Source: Flexivirga aerilata (lineage in GTDB: Bacteria; Actinomycetota; Actinomycetes; Actinomycetales; Dermatophilaceae). From it: DNA of 64,000 bases. The translations under genes and the position numbers were made by a program. Positions 1-8,399 of the stretch are shown piece by piece. Where the stretch lies: positions 496,001 through 560,000 of the forward strand of contig NZ_JABENB010000003.1 in the NCBI RefSeq assembly GCF_013002715.1, written 5' to 3'. The notes under the pieces are model-generated. The model worked only from the letters and a program-made list of their open reading frames with translations. It did not search any database and was not told the origin of the DNA. The number at the start of each line of letters is the position of its first letter. Positions within the stretch are counted from its first letter, which is position 1.

Positions 1-152
1 ACGGCGCCGAACTCGGCGGCGACCCGAGCAGCGTGCTCCGGATCGAGGTCGCTCACCCCGGTGATCTCCACGCCCGGCACCTGCGTGGCCAGCCGGGTCA
101 GATGTGACCGTCCCATCGCACCCAGGCCGATCATGCCGACGCGCACCGTCAT
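1..152 (-). CDS. iolG: Inositol 2-dehydrogenase, N-terminal fragment (window edge)
   Basis: Only the first 50 codons are present; the gene continues past the left edge. The fragment begins MTVRVGMIGLGAMGRSHL, a Rossmann NAD-binding start (GxGxxG-type, GLGAMG) typical of Gfo/Idh/MocA oxidoreductases, followed by a beta strand ending in SDLDPEHA. Its ATG (150-152) overlaps the TGA of the upstream isomerase gene by four bases, so it is the fifth gene of the inositol operon and translationally coupled. In that context the expected reaction is NAD-dependent oxidation of myo-inositol (or scyllo-inositol) to scyllo-inosose. The family is certain from sequence; the substrate is inferred from the neighbours iolD, iolC and iolB. 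Confidence 0.8.
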   Translation of the reverse strand, partial: MTVRVGMIGLGAMGRSHLTRLATQVPGVEITGVSDLDPEHAARVAAEFGA

Positions 153-1075
153 TCCTGCTCTCGCGCTTGCGGATTCGCGGGATCCCCGAGCCCGTGCGCT
201 GCGAGATAGCGGCGGGTGCGGATCGCGTTGGGCAGCGGGTATGCCGAATCGCACGGATACATGTCCTGCTCGCAGATGCAGTAGAGCGGCTTGTCGAGCG
301 CACCCAGCGCGTCGATGACCGAGGGCAGGTCGGGCTCGCCCGCGGGTGGTGCGACCGACGCGTGGTGGGCGACGGCCTTCGCGAAACTCCAGTCCTCGTC
401 GTGCGCTCGGCGCACGACGGCCGGATCCATCGCCTTGATGTGCACGTAGGAGATGCGGTCGGGATAGCTGCGGATCAGGTCGAGGTTGTCGCCCCCGCCA
501 TACACGATGTGACCGGTGTCGAGGCAGAAGCCGACGTATGACGGGTCGGTCGCTCCGAAGACGCGATCGATGTCCTCCCGGGTCTCGATGTGCGAGTCAC
601 CGTGGGGGTGCAGCACCAGCTGCAGACCGTAGTCCTCCTTCATGATCCGCCCGAGGCGGTTGGCGTTGTCGACGTAGAGCTCCCACGCATGGGCGGAAAG
701 GGTTCTCTCGTCGATGAATTCGCCGGTGTGCTCGTCGCGGAACATCGGCGGAAGGTGCACGACGAACTCCGCACCGAGAGCGGCGTGGGTCTCGGCGATG
801 GCCCGAAAGGTGCGCTCGGTGTCCGGCCAGGCCTCCGCCTTGTGCAGCACACCCCACCCGGTGCCGGCGACGACTCGCATGCCGCGAGCGTCCAGCTCCG
901 CTCCGAGTCGTGCGGGATCGGTCGGGAAGTAGCCGAAGGGCCCGGTCTCGAGCACCGAGAAGCCGGCCTCGGCCATCTCATCGAGGGCCGTCTGCCACGG
1001 GATCTGCCGGGGGTCGTCGGCAAACCACACGCCCCATTGGTCCGGGCAGACGCCGATCGTGAGCTGCTCGATCAT
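149..1075 (-). CDS. IolE/IolH-type TIM-barrel enzyme (inosose dehydratase or isomerase)
   Basis: A 308-residue sugar phosphate isomerase/epimerase-like TIM barrel. Visible marks are the start IGVCPDQWGVWF, the metal-site segments VLHPHGDSHIET and FCLDTGHIVYGG, and a late glutamate in CICEQDMY; these His/Asp/Glu residues fit the divalent metal centre of the family. In inositol catabolism IolE dehydrates scyllo-inosose to the trihydroxycyclohexane-dione that IolD hydrolyses, while the related IolH is of less certain role; the length (about 300) fits both. It sits between iolB and iolG with ATGA overlaps at both ends, in the same operon. IolE is favoured because no other dehydratase candidate is seen in the visible operon, but the sequence alone does not separate IolE from IolH. 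Confidence 0.75.
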   Translation of the reverse strand: MIEQLTIGVCPDQWGVWFADDPRQIPWQTALDEMAEAGFSVLETGPFGYFPTDPARLGAELDARGMRVVAGTGWGVLHKAEAWPDTERTFRAIAETHAALGAEFVVHLPPMFRDEHTGEFIDERTLSAHAWELYVDNANRLGRIMKEDYGLQLVLHPHGDSHIETREDIDRVFGATDPSYVGFCLDTGHIVYGGGDNLDLIRSYPDRISYVHIKAMDPAVVRRAHDEDWSFAKAVAHHASVAPPAGEPDLPSVIDALGALDKPLYCICEQDMYPCDSAYPLPNAIRTRRYLAAHGLGDPANPQAREQE

Positions 1076-1980
1076 CGGCCGCTCCCCTCCTCACGACCGA
1101 ACGGCAGTCGTGCGTCTACGGATTCACCCTTCCACGTGGTGCGCACCCACGCGTGCGCGGGATCGTCGCGGATCAGCCAGACCCGTTCGTCATCCGGTCC
1201 GGCCATCACGTTGAGGTAGTAGAGGTCGTAACCGGGCGGCGCCATGGCCGGGCCGTGCCAGCCGTGCGGCACCAGCAGCACGTCGCCGTTGCGGACCGGG
1301 ACGCGCACGTCGATCGGCCGGTCGTCCGTGCCCGAGATGCAGCAGTAGCCCATCGGATCCGACGCGGGCGGGGCAGTCGACGCGGCACGTGCCTCGAAGT
1401 AGTAGATCTCCTCCAGCTCCGACTCCTCGCCGGGCCGGTGTTCGTCGTGCTTGTGCGGCGGATAGGAGCTCCAATTGCCGGACGGGGTGATCACCTCGCA
1501 GGCGATGATCGAACTCCCCGGCATGACGTCGGGGGTGCCGAAGTTGTGCACCTGACGCGAGCACGCGCCGGCGCCGCGCAGCTCGATCGGCACCTCGCTG
1601 CCCCGGACGACGGCGAACGGCACGTCGGCCTTGGCGCGGGCGGCACAGAGCGCGACCCGGACGTCGCCGACGGCGCGCAGGAGGAAGGACCGCCCCCTCG
1701 GCAGGTAGGCGCAGTCCGCGACGCCGTGGAAGACCGACGCTCGGCCGGCGAGAGTCTCGCGGCGGCCGTCGGCCTCCACCTCGACGTCGCCCCCGGACAG
1801 CGGCAGCACGATGTATTCGTCGGCGCCGGACACGATCCTTCGAGTCTCGCCGTCGGCCAGGTCGGCGACCAGCAATCCAGTGTGTTTCCAGGCACTTCCG
1901 TCGGGCCGGATCGCCACGTCGTACCCGTCCTCCCGGGACAAGCCGAGCGGACGGAACCACCCGCCTGCGTCGAGGCTCAT
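1072..1980 (-). CDS. iolB: 5-deoxy-glucuronate isomerase IolB
   Basis: A 302-residue two-cupin protein of the KduI/IolB family. IolB converts 5-deoxy-D-glucuronate, the product of IolD, to 2-deoxy-5-keto-gluconate for IolC. The second cupin carries the metal-binding run PPHKHDEH with a downstream ELEEIYYFE near residues 173-195, the expected His-His-Glu set. The start at 1980 (MSLDAGGWFRPLG) was chosen over a longer reading that begins inside iolC, because it produces the same ATGA overlap with iolC seen at every other junction. Its own stop overlaps the start of the next gene by four bases. Length and motifs are normal for the family. Confidence 0.92.
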   Translation of the reverse strand: MSLDAGGWFRPLGLSREDGYDVAIRPDGSAWKHTGLLVADLADGETRRIVSGADEYIVLPLSGGDVEVEADGRRETLAGRASVFHGVADCAYLPRGRSFLLRAVGDVRVALCAARAKADVPFAVVRGSEVPIELRGAGACSRQVHNFGTPDVMPGSSIIACEVITPSGNWSSYPPHKHDEHRPGEESELEEIYYFEARAASTAPPASDPMGYCCISGTDDRPIDVRVPVRNGDVLLVPHGWHGPAMAPPGYDLYYLNVMAGPDDERVWLIRDDPAHAWVRTTWKGESVDARLPFGREEGSGR

Positions 1981-2924
1981 CGTCGTCCACCCGCGTCCTC
2001 GACGAAAGCATCGAGCTCGGCGCTCGTCGGCATCGCCGCGCTGCACTCCAGGCGGGCAGCGACCATGGCTCCGGCGGCATTCGCGCGACGCACCGCATCG
2101 ACGACCGGGAGGCCGTCGAGCAGACTCGCGCAGAACGCTCCGCCAAAGGCATCGCCTGCGCCGAGGCCATTGACCACGTCGACCGAAACCGCTGGTATCA
2201 CTTCGGATTCACGATCGGTGCGGACGAGCACACCGCGTGGCCCCTGTTTCACGACGGCGATGCGCACACCTCTGTCCAGCAGGGCGGCCGCCGCCCGCTC
2301 CGGATCTCGCTCCCCCACTGCCACCTCGCACTCGTCGCGGTTGCCGATCGCGATCGTGCAGTGCGAGAGCGCCTCCCCCGCCGCCGCACGCGCATCGCTG
2401 ACGTCGTCCCAGAACATCGGCCGGTAGTCGAGGTCGATCACCGTGTGGTCGGTCCGCCGACGCACCTCCCAGGCGTGCCGGTGGGCGTCCCGGCTGGGCT
2501 GCCGCGACAACCCGGTGAGGGTCGACCAGTAGATCGGGACCGCACGCACCACATCGGCGGGGATCTCCGCGGGCTCGATGCACAGATCGGGCGCGATCGG
2601 CAATCGGTAGAAGTACAAAGGGAATTCGTCTGGCGGGAAGATCTCGCAGAAGGTCACGGGGGTCGGCAGGTCCGGCACCGCGACCACCCACTCGTCGTCG
2701 ACGCCGAAGTCGCGGAGAGCGCGGTGGACGAATCGACCGAAGGGATCATTCCCGGTGCGGGTGATCACCGCGGCGCGCTTGCCGAGCCGGGCCGCGGCCA
2801 CCGCGACATTGGTGGCGCTGCCGCCCAGGAACTTGCCGAAGGTCTCGACGTCCTCCAGACGCGACCCGACCTCGCGTGGATAGATGTCGACCCCCACCCT
2901 GCCGATGGTGAGCACCTCGATCAC
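1977..2924 (-). CDS. iolC: 5-dehydro-2-deoxygluconokinase IolC
   Basis: A 315-residue PfkB/ribokinase-family kinase. Both family signatures are visible: GGSATNVAVAAARLG beginning at residue 34 and NGLGAGDAFGGAFC near residue 253, where the Asp of GAGDAF is the catalytic base and the Gly-rich turn is the anion hole. The segment EIFPPDEFPLYFYR is characteristic of IolC. It phosphorylates 2-deoxy-5-keto-D-gluconate (ATP-dependent) ahead of aldolase cleavage to dihydroxyacetone phosphate and malonate semialdehyde. ATGA overlaps join it to iolD upstream and iolB downstream. The aldolase (IolJ type) and the semialdehyde dehydrogenase IolA are not in this window. Confidence 0.93.
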   Translation of the reverse strand: MIEVLTIGRVGVDIYPREVGSRLEDVETFGKFLGGSATNVAVAAARLGKRAAVITRTGNDPFGRFVHRALRDFGVDDEWVVAVPDLPTPVTFCEIFPPDEFPLYFYRLPIAPDLCIEPAEIPADVVRAVPIYWSTLTGLSRQPSRDAHRHAWEVRRRTDHTVIDLDYRPMFWDDVSDARAAAGEALSHCTIAIGNRDECEVAVGERDPERAAAALLDRGVRIAVVKQGPRGVLVRTDRESEVIPAVSVDVVNGLGAGDAFGGAFCASLLDGLPVVDAVRRANAAGAMVAARLECSAAMPTSAELDAFVEDAGGRR

Positions 2925-4825
2925 AGGTAGTCCCGCTGCTCGCTCTTGGCAGCCTCGTAGGCCGCGCGAGCCGCCTGCGTGCCGGCCACGTCACTCACCT
3001 CGGCCACCGGCACGTCCCACCATGCGGTGCTCGGCGGATGCGGCCCGTAGAGATCGGTCTCGATGTAGAGCACGACCGGGCCGTCGAGCCGTGCGGCCTT
3101 CTCGTAGTTTGCCCGGAACTCCTCGATCCCGTTGCACCGCAACACCTCCACGCCCCAGCTCGCGGCGTTGGCGGCCAGGTCGAACGGCACCTGCTCGCCG
3201 TCGAGACGCCCGGTCCGCCGATCCCTCATCCGGTATCGCGTGCCGAACCGTCCGCTCCCGACGGACTCGCTCAGCGCGCCGATCGACGCGAAGCCGTGGT
3301 TCTGCAGCAGCACGACGATCACCTTCAGTTGCTCGGCGACGATCGTGGCGAGTTCCATCGGCAGCATCTGGTAGGAGCCGTCGCCGACGACAGCCACGAC
3401 CTGACCCTCGTCGCCCTTTGCCATGCGCACGCCCATCGCCGCCGGGATCTCGTAACCCATGCAGGAGTAGGCGTATTCGAGGTGATACTGCTCCGGCGTG
3501 GACGCTCGCCACAAGCACTGCAGGTCCCCCGGCATCGAGCCGGCGGCGTTGACCAGCACATCGTGCGGACCGAGCAATGCGTTGAGCGCACCGAACACCT
3601 CGGTCTGCGCCGGCAACGGCTCGTGATCGAGGTGATAGCAGTCGTCGACCACTTGCTGCCATTGCGCGCTGCGCTGCCCGATCTCGGTGCGATAGTCCTC
3701 GTCGATCACGTAGCCGTCGAGCGCCGTGCGCAGCGCGGTCAGGCCCGCTCGCGCGTCGGCGACGAGGGCGATCGCGGAGTGCTTGGCCGCGTCGAGGGCC
3801 AGTACGTTGAGGTTGACGAACCGCACCTCGGGGTCGGCGAAGACCGTGCGGCTCGCGGTGGTGAAGTCGCTGTAGCGGGTGCCGACCCCGATCACCAGAT
3901 CCGCCCGGCGAGCGATCTCGTTGGCCGCACCGCTGCCGGTCGCCCCCACTCCCCCGACGGACGAGGGGTGGTCCCAGTTGACCGCACCCTTACCCGCCTG
4001 GGTGTCGGCCACGGGAATGCCTGTCTCCGTGGCGAATTCGCGCAACGCCTCGGATGCTTCGGCATACACCGTGCCACCGCCGGCAATCACCAGGGGTCGC
4101 CGGGCGTTGCGGATAGCGGCCACAGCGCGCTCGACCGCCGCCGGCTCCGGCTCCTGCCGCGCCACGTGCCAGGTCCGGTCGGCGAAGAACCCGGCCGGCC
4201 AGTCGTGCGCCTCCGCCTGCACGTCCTGCGGCAGACACACCGTGACCGCGCCCGTCTCGGCAGGATCGGAGAGCACCCGCATCGCACCGAGCAGGCTCGG
4301 CACCAGTTGCTCCGGCCGGCTGACCCGGTCCCAGAAGCGCGAGACCGGCCGGAAGGCGTCGTTGACCGAGATATCCGGGCTACGAGGGTCTTCCAGCTGT
4401 TGCAGGGCTGGGTCGACGGCGCGGGTCGCGAACGTGTCGGAGGGGAGCAACAGCACCGGGAGACGGTTCGTCGTCGCCAGCGCGGCGCCGGTGACCATGT
4501 TCGTCGCGCCGGGCCCGATCGACGTGGTGACGGCGAGCGTTTGGAGGCGATGTGCGGTCTTGGCGAAGCCCGTGGCCGCGTGCACGGCACCCTGTTCGTT
4601 GCGCGCCAGGTAGTAGGGCATGTCGTTGACCCCATCGGCACCCGCCCGCAGTTCGGCCTCGTGCAGCGCCTGCCCGATGCCGGCGACGTTGCCGTGCCCG
4701 AAGATCCCGAACATCGCGGGGATCAGCCTGCGGCGCACGCCGTCCCGCTCGGTGTGCTGCGCAGCGAGGAAGCGCACAACCGCCTGGGCGACGGTCAACC
4801 GCACCGTCCCGTCACCGGTTGCCAT
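2921..4825 (-). CDS. iolD: 3D-(3,5/4)-trihydroxycyclohexane-1,2-dione acylhydrolase IolD
   Basis: A 634-residue thiamine-diphosphate enzyme that opens the inositol-derived ring to 5-deoxy-glucuronate. The N-terminal pyrimidine-binding domain has the activating glutamate (E77) in YLARNEQGAVHAATG, and the C-terminal domain the ThDP/Mg motif GDGSYQ at about residues 480-485 with the closing NHG some 25 residues on. Length is usual for IolD and longer than acetolactate synthases. It is first in the operon; the ATG is preceded by a strong purine run GAGAGAGGTGAGGT. The 72-base gap to the divergent exporter gene at 4898 must hold its promoter; no operator could be assigned there by eye. Its need for ThDP is a link to the thiamine operon 3 kb away. 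Confidence 0.93.
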   Translation of the reverse strand: MATGDGTVRLTVAQAVVRFLAAQHTERDGVRRRLIPAMFGIFGHGNVAGIGQALHEAELRAGADGVNDMPYYLARNEQGAVHAATGFAKTAHRLQTLAVTTSIGPGATNMVTGAALATTNRLPVLLLPSDTFATRAVDPALQQLEDPRSPDISVNDAFRPVSRFWDRVSRPEQLVPSLLGAMRVLSDPAETGAVTVCLPQDVQAEAHDWPAGFFADRTWHVARQEPEPAAVERAVAAIRNARRPLVIAGGGTVYAEASEALREFATETGIPVADTQAGKGAVNWDHPSSVGGVGATGSGAANEIARRADLVIGVGTRYSDFTTASRTVFADPEVRFVNLNVLALDAAKHSAIALVADARAGLTALRTALDGYVIDEDYRTEIGQRSAQWQQVVDDCYHLDHEPLPAQTEVFGALNALLGPHDVLVNAAGSMPGDLQCLWRASTPEQYHLEYAYSCMGYEIPAAMGVRMAKGDEGQVVAVVGDGSYQMLPMELATIVAEQLKVIVVLLQNHGFASIGALSESVGSGRFGTRYRMRDRRTGRLDGEQVPFDLAANAASWGVEVLRCNGIEEFRANYEKAARLDGPVVLYIETDLYGPHPPSTAWWDVPVAEVSDVAGTQAARAAYEAAKSEQRDYL

Positions 4826-4897
4826 ACCTCACCTCTCTCGTGGGCCCTTCGAACCTCGCTGACCTCATTGTGGTCACACCTCCGCCATCATGTGCGT

Positions 4898-6154
4898 ATG
4901 GCGATCGACCCGACCCGTGAGGTGTTGCTGCGGATCGGTGGCGCACTGCTCGCCGGGGCGGCCCCGGTGCCCGACGTCGAGGCGCAACTGATCGCGCTCG
5001 GCCACCGCCTCGGAGCTGCCGAACCGCGGGTGGCGGCGACCCCGACCGCCGTCTTCGTCAGCGTCGACGCCACGCACGACATGGCGCTGCAGACCGTGCA
5101 CGGCTCGCTCCGCTTCGAGCAGATGTCGCGGGTGCAGGACGTCATCGACCGGTTGATGCGCCGCCGGATGCGCGCCGCGGAGGCGCTCGTCGCACTCGAC
5201 GACATCGAGGCCATGCCGTCGACGCGGGCGCCCTTCCTCTGCGACCTGGCCGTGGTGCTGATCGGCATCGGCATCTGCTGCATCCTGCAGCCCACCTGGC
5301 GCGACCTCGGGGTCACCGCGGTGGCGTCGCTGCTCGTGGTCGGGCTGGTCTGGCTGAGCCGCCGGATCACCCTGGTCGGCACCCTGCTGCCACTCCTCGC
5401 ATCCTTCGGGGTGGGCCTGCTCGTCCTGCAGGCCGACCGGCTGTGGCACCTCGACGGCACGTTGCGCACGATGGTGAGCGCGATCGCCGTGCTGCTGCCC
5501 GGGTCGGTCATCGTCACCGGTATGTCGGAGATCGCCTCCGGCGCAGCCGTCGCCGGCACCTCGCGACTCGTCTCCGGGATGGTGCAGCTGATGCTCTTCG
5601 CCGTCGGGCTGTTCGCCGCGGTGTCGGTGAGCAGCGACAGCCTGGACGTGCTGACCAACGTGCGCGCGCAGGAGCTGGGACCGCTTGCGCCATACCTCGG
5701 AGTTGCGTTGGTGGGCCTCGGGATCGTGCTTAACGTCGCCGCGTCGCGCAACGCGATCCCCTGGATCTTCGCGGTTCTCGCCCTCACCTTCGCCGTGCAG
5801 TCGACCGTGCAGTGGCTCGGCGGGGTGACCCTCGGCGGCCTCGCCGGCGCGATCGTCGCCTCGCTCGGGGCCGCGCTCGTGCACCGCTTCAGCGGCCGCC
5901 CCCTGCGCCTGGTCGTCTTCCTGCCCGCCTTCTGGCTGCTCGTGCCCGGCAGTCTCGGACTGCTCAGCACGGCCGAACTCGCCGCCGGTCACGACGGGCT
6001 GGCTGCCGTCTCGACCGCCGTCAGCGCGGTCGTGGCGGTCGCCGCCGGCACCCTCATCGGGAGTGCCGCGGGCCGTGCGCTCGACCGCCGACTCGACCCG
6101 GCGCCGCCGGAACTCCCCGAGCCGGTGGACGTCGCCGACGTCGACCGCCATTGA
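4898..6154 (+). CDS. ThrE-family threonine/serine exporter
   Basis: A 418-residue protein with a soluble N-terminal part (about 1-125) followed by some ten hydrophobic segments, the layout of the ThrE family (DUF1212 half plus ThrE2 half). The segment LLPGSVIVTGMSEIASGAAVAGTSR is typical of the first membrane half, and FLPAFWLLVPGSLGL of the second. Members export threonine and serine by proton motive force. The start at 4898 (MAIDPTREVLLR) follows GTGCGT and has no clear ribosome-binding site, so a leaderless mRNA or the GTG at 4892 are possible. The long upstream extension of this frame is antisense to iolD and was not accepted. Divergent from the inositol operon; no functional link is evident. 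Confidence 0.82.
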   Translation: MAIDPTREVLLRIGGALLAGAAPVPDVEAQLIALGHRLGAAEPRVAATPTAVFVSVDATHDMALQTVHGSLRFEQMSRVQDVIDRLMRRRMRAAEALVALDDIEAMPSTRAPFLCDLAVVLIGIGICCILQPTWRDLGVTAVASLLVVGLVWLSRRITLVGTLLPLLASFGVGLLVLQADRLWHLDGTLRTMVSAIAVLLPGSVIVTGMSEIASGAAVAGTSRLVSGMVQLMLFAVGLFAAVSVSSDSLDVLTNVRAQELGPLAPYLGVALVGLGIVLNVAASRNAIPWIFAVLALTFAVQSTVQWLGGVTLGGLAGAIVASLGAALVHRFSGRPLRLVVFLPAFWLLVPGSLGLLSTAELAAGHDGLAAVSTAVSAVVAVAAGTLIGSAAGRALDRRLDPAPPELPEPVDVADVDRH

Positions 6155-6175
6155 TGCGCCTATAGATTGGGACGT

Positions 6176-6928
6176 ATGACGCGACGCATCATCATCACCG
6201 GCGGCGGCACCGGCATCGGTCGCGCCGTGGCCCACCGCCTCCTCGTCGAAGAACCCGAACTCATCCTCGTCGGCCGGCGCGCGGACGTCCTGCAGTCCGC
6301 CGCCGACGAGCTCCGCGCGGTCGACGAGCAGGCCGACGTCACGACACGCAGCTGCGACCTCACCGACGCGGCGACCGTGCAGCAACTCGCCGACGATCTC
6401 GCCGGCGGTCCCGCCATCGACGTGCTGGTGGCGAATGCCGGGGGCAACTACGGGGTAGGAGCGGACGGTGATCTCACTGCCATCGCCCATGCCTGGCGCG
6501 CCGACTTCGACGGCAACGTGCTGTCCGCGGTGCTGCTCACCCATGCCCTCCTGCCGCACTTCGCGCGGCCTGGCGGCCGGATCGTGGCGATGAGCTCGAT
6601 CGCCGCCCTGCGCGGCTCAGGGTCCTACGGCGCGGCCAAGGCCGCGGTCAACGCGTGGGTGCTCGACCTGGCGAATTCGCTGGCCTCCGAAGGGATCACC
6701 GCCAACGCGGTCGCACCCGGATTCGTCCCGGATACCGAGTTCTGGGCCGAGCGACTCGCCGCCGACCCGGACCTCGCCGCGTCCAGGGTCGGGACCATCC
6801 CGATGGGCCGGGCCGGCACACCGGACGAGGTCGCGGAGGCCGTCGCCTACCTCGCGTCGCCGGACGCGGGCTGGACGACCGGGCAGATCCTGCAGGTCAA
6901 CGGCGGCACCCTGCTCGGCCGTGGTTGA
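6176..6928 (+). CDS. SDR-family oxidoreductase
   Basis: A 250-residue classical short-chain dehydrogenase. It has the cofactor motif TGGGTGIGRA at residues 8-17, the NAG-type turn ANAGGNYG, the catalytic Ser in MSSIAAL and the YxxxK pair in SYGAAK, and ends with the family-typical ILQVNGGTL. Arg residues after the second strand (VGRRADV) favour NADPH. The ATG at 6176 was chosen over an in-frame TTG three codons earlier. Its end overlaps the GTG start of the antiporter gene by eight bases, so the two are co-translated. The substrate cannot be told from sequence; FabG-like or sugar/alcohol dehydrogenase activity would both fit. Confidence 0.85.
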   Translation: MTRRIIITGGGTGIGRAVAHRLLVEEPELILVGRRADVLQSAADELRAVDEQADVTTRSCDLTDAATVQQLADDLAGGPAIDVLVANAGGNYGVGADGDLTAIAHAWRADFDGNVLSAVLLTHALLPHFARPGGRIVAMSSIAALRGSGSYGAAKAAVNAWVLDLANSLASEGITANAVAPGFVPDTEFWAERLAADPDLAASRVGTIPMGRAGTPDEVAEAVAYLASPDAGWTTGQILQVNGGTLLGRG

Positions 6929-8219
6929 GGGCCTCACCTTCCTGCTGCTCGGCATCGGCTTGTTGCTCGGTGTCGTGCTGCCCAATCTCGTGGCGGGCCG
7001 GGCGATCTCGGCGCCGCTGGTCCTGGTCGCCTTCGGCGGCCTGATCGGTCTGCTGCCCTTCCCGGACGGTGTGTCGCTCTCTCCGCTGGACCACCCCGAG
7101 ATCACCCAGCACATCTCCGAGATCACCGTGCTGATCGCGCTCACCGGCGTCGGCCTCGCGCTCGACCGCCCTCTCACCTGGGCGAGGTCGACCTGGCGGC
7201 GGTGGTCGACGACCTGGCGGCTGATCTTCATCGCGATGCCGCTGACCATCGCGGCGACCGCGTGGCTCGGTTGGTGGGTGGCCGGCCTCGCGCCGGCGAC
7301 GGCGTTGCTGCTCGCCGCGGCCCTGGCCCCGACCGATCCGGTGCTCGCCGCCGACGTGCAGGTCGAAGGGCCCACCACCGACCAGCACCCGGACGAGCTC
7401 GACGAGGAGGACGAGGTGCGCTTCGCGCTCACCTCCGAGGCCGGCCTCAACGACGGCGCGGCCTTCCCGTTCCTGTACGCCGCGATCGCGGTGCTGGCCG
7501 GCGGCTCGATCTGGTCCTGGGCGCCGCAGTGGATCGCGTGGGACCTGATCGCACGGACCGTGATCGGCGTCGTCGTCGGCTGGATCGTCGGTATGGCGTT
7601 GGCACGCATCGCATTCCGCGCGCCGAAGAACCTGCGCGTCTCCCGGCTGGGCGACCCGCTCCTCGTGGTCGCCGCTCCGTTCATCTCCTACGGACTGGGC
7701 GAGATCGCCCAGGGCTGGGCGTTCCTGTCGGTCTTCGTGTGCGCGGTCACGATGCGCTCGGCGGACCCGACCCACGAATACCACGAGGCCATGCACGGTG
7801 TGATCGAGCGGCTCGAGCGGCTCTTCACGCTCGTCATGCTGCTGCTGATCGGCGCCTCGCTGACCAACGGCCTGCTCGGCGACCTGACGCTGTCCGGCGC
7901 CGCGATCGGCGTGCTGCTGGTCTTCGTCGTACGGCCGGTGGTGGCGTGGATCTCGTTGTGGCAGCGCAAGGCCCAGGACTTCTCGGGTCCCGGCCACCTC
8001 GGTCCCCGCGAGCGGATCGCAGTTGCCTTCTTCGGCGTGCGCGGCATCGGCACCATCTACTACCTGGCCTATGCGACCGCACACCACGACTTCCCGGGCA
8101 GCGACCGCCTGTGGTCCATCGCGGCCTTCACGATCGCGTTGTCCGTCGTAGTGCACGGCGTTGCCGCGAGCCCGATGGTCGGGCGCCTCGACCGGATGCG
8201 AGGCGCGGCAGCCGCCTGA
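6921..8219 (+). CDS. CPA1-family Na+/H+ antiporter
   Basis: A 432-residue polytopic membrane protein with about 12 hydrophobic segments. The CPA1 signatures are present: LAPTDPVLAADVQVEG (the Asp pair region), LTSEAGLNDGAAFPFLY (the ND motif that binds the cation) and FFGVRGIGTIYYLAYA. NhaP-type members exchange cytoplasmic Na+ or K+ for H+ and contribute to pH and salt tolerance. Starts with GTG inside the end of the SDR gene. The short C-terminus ends soon after the last helix, so there is no large cytoplasmic regulatory domain. The intergenic region before the riboswitch is only about 30 bases. Confidence 0.87.
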   Translation: MVEGLTFLLLGIGLLLGVVLPNLVAGRAISAPLVLVAFGGLIGLLPFPDGVSLSPLDHPEITQHISEITVLIALTGVGLALDRPLTWARSTWRRWSTTWRLIFIAMPLTIAATAWLGWWVAGLAPATALLLAAALAPTDPVLAADVQVEGPTTDQHPDELDEEDEVRFALTSEAGLNDGAAFPFLYAAIAVLAGGSIWSWAPQWIAWDLIARTVIGVVVGWIVGMALARIAFRAPKNLRVSRLGDPLLVVAAPFISYGLGEIAQGWAFLSVFVCAVTMRSADPTHEYHEAMHGVIERLERLFTLVMLLLIGASLTNGLLGDLTLSGAAIGVLLVFVVRPVVAWISLWQRKAQDFSGPGHLGPRERIAVAFFGVRGIGTIYYLAYATAHHDFPGSDRLWSIAAFTIALSVVVHGVAASPMVGRLDRMRGAAAA

Positions 8220-8251
8220 TCGCACGTCGGCGGTGTGTTAGCGTCGTCATG

Positions 8252-8343
8252 TCCTTCGCGGGAGTCCGGTGGACCGGACTGAGAGGGGGCTGACGCCGCC
8301 CCGACCGTCACCAACTTGATCCGGGTCATGCCGGCGCAAGGAG
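8252..8343 (+). promoter_or_regulatory. TPP riboswitch
   Basis: The conserved thi-box elements are all present: CTGAGAGGGGGCTGACGCC (pyrimidine-sensor arm) and ACTTGATCCGGGTCATGCCG (pyrophosphate-sensor arm). The closing stem P1 can pair TCCTT at 8252-8256 with AAGGA at 8338-8342. That 3' strand is also the ribosome-binding site of the leader ORF starting at 8349, so ligand-stabilised P1 would hide the site: translational control is inferred. It precedes thiO-thiS-thiG and the TenI/ThiE-like gene. Confidence 0.95.
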
Positions 8344-8348
8344 AAGCC

Positions 8349-8399
8349 ATGGCGACCAATCACCTTCCGCACCTTCGGATCTCGCCCCTTCCGCAATGA
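8349..8399 (+). CDS. Leader peptide ORF between riboswitch and thiO
   Basis: A 16-codon ORF (MATNHLPHLRISPLPQ) whose ATG lies five bases after AAGGAG, the only good ribosome-binding site before thiO. Its TGA overlaps the ATG of thiO in an ATGA, and no convincing Shine-Dalgarno precedes thiO itself. The simplest reading is that ribosomes load at the riboswitch-controlled site, translate this peptide and re-initiate on thiO, so the leader passes the riboswitch decision on. The peptide has no recognisable domain. Translation is inferred, not shown. Confidence 0.55.
   Translation: MATNHLPHLRISPLPQ

Noticed and set aside
3038..4897. Long plus-strand open frame upstream of and continuous with the ThrE-type exporter
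   Set aside because: It is antisense to iolC/iolD, has Arg/His/Gly-rich composition without motifs, and the exporter homology begins only at 4898.
4874..6559. Long minus-strand open frame covering the exporter gene
   Set aside because: High-GC antisense frame with His/Gly/Asp/Arg-rich composition and no domain.
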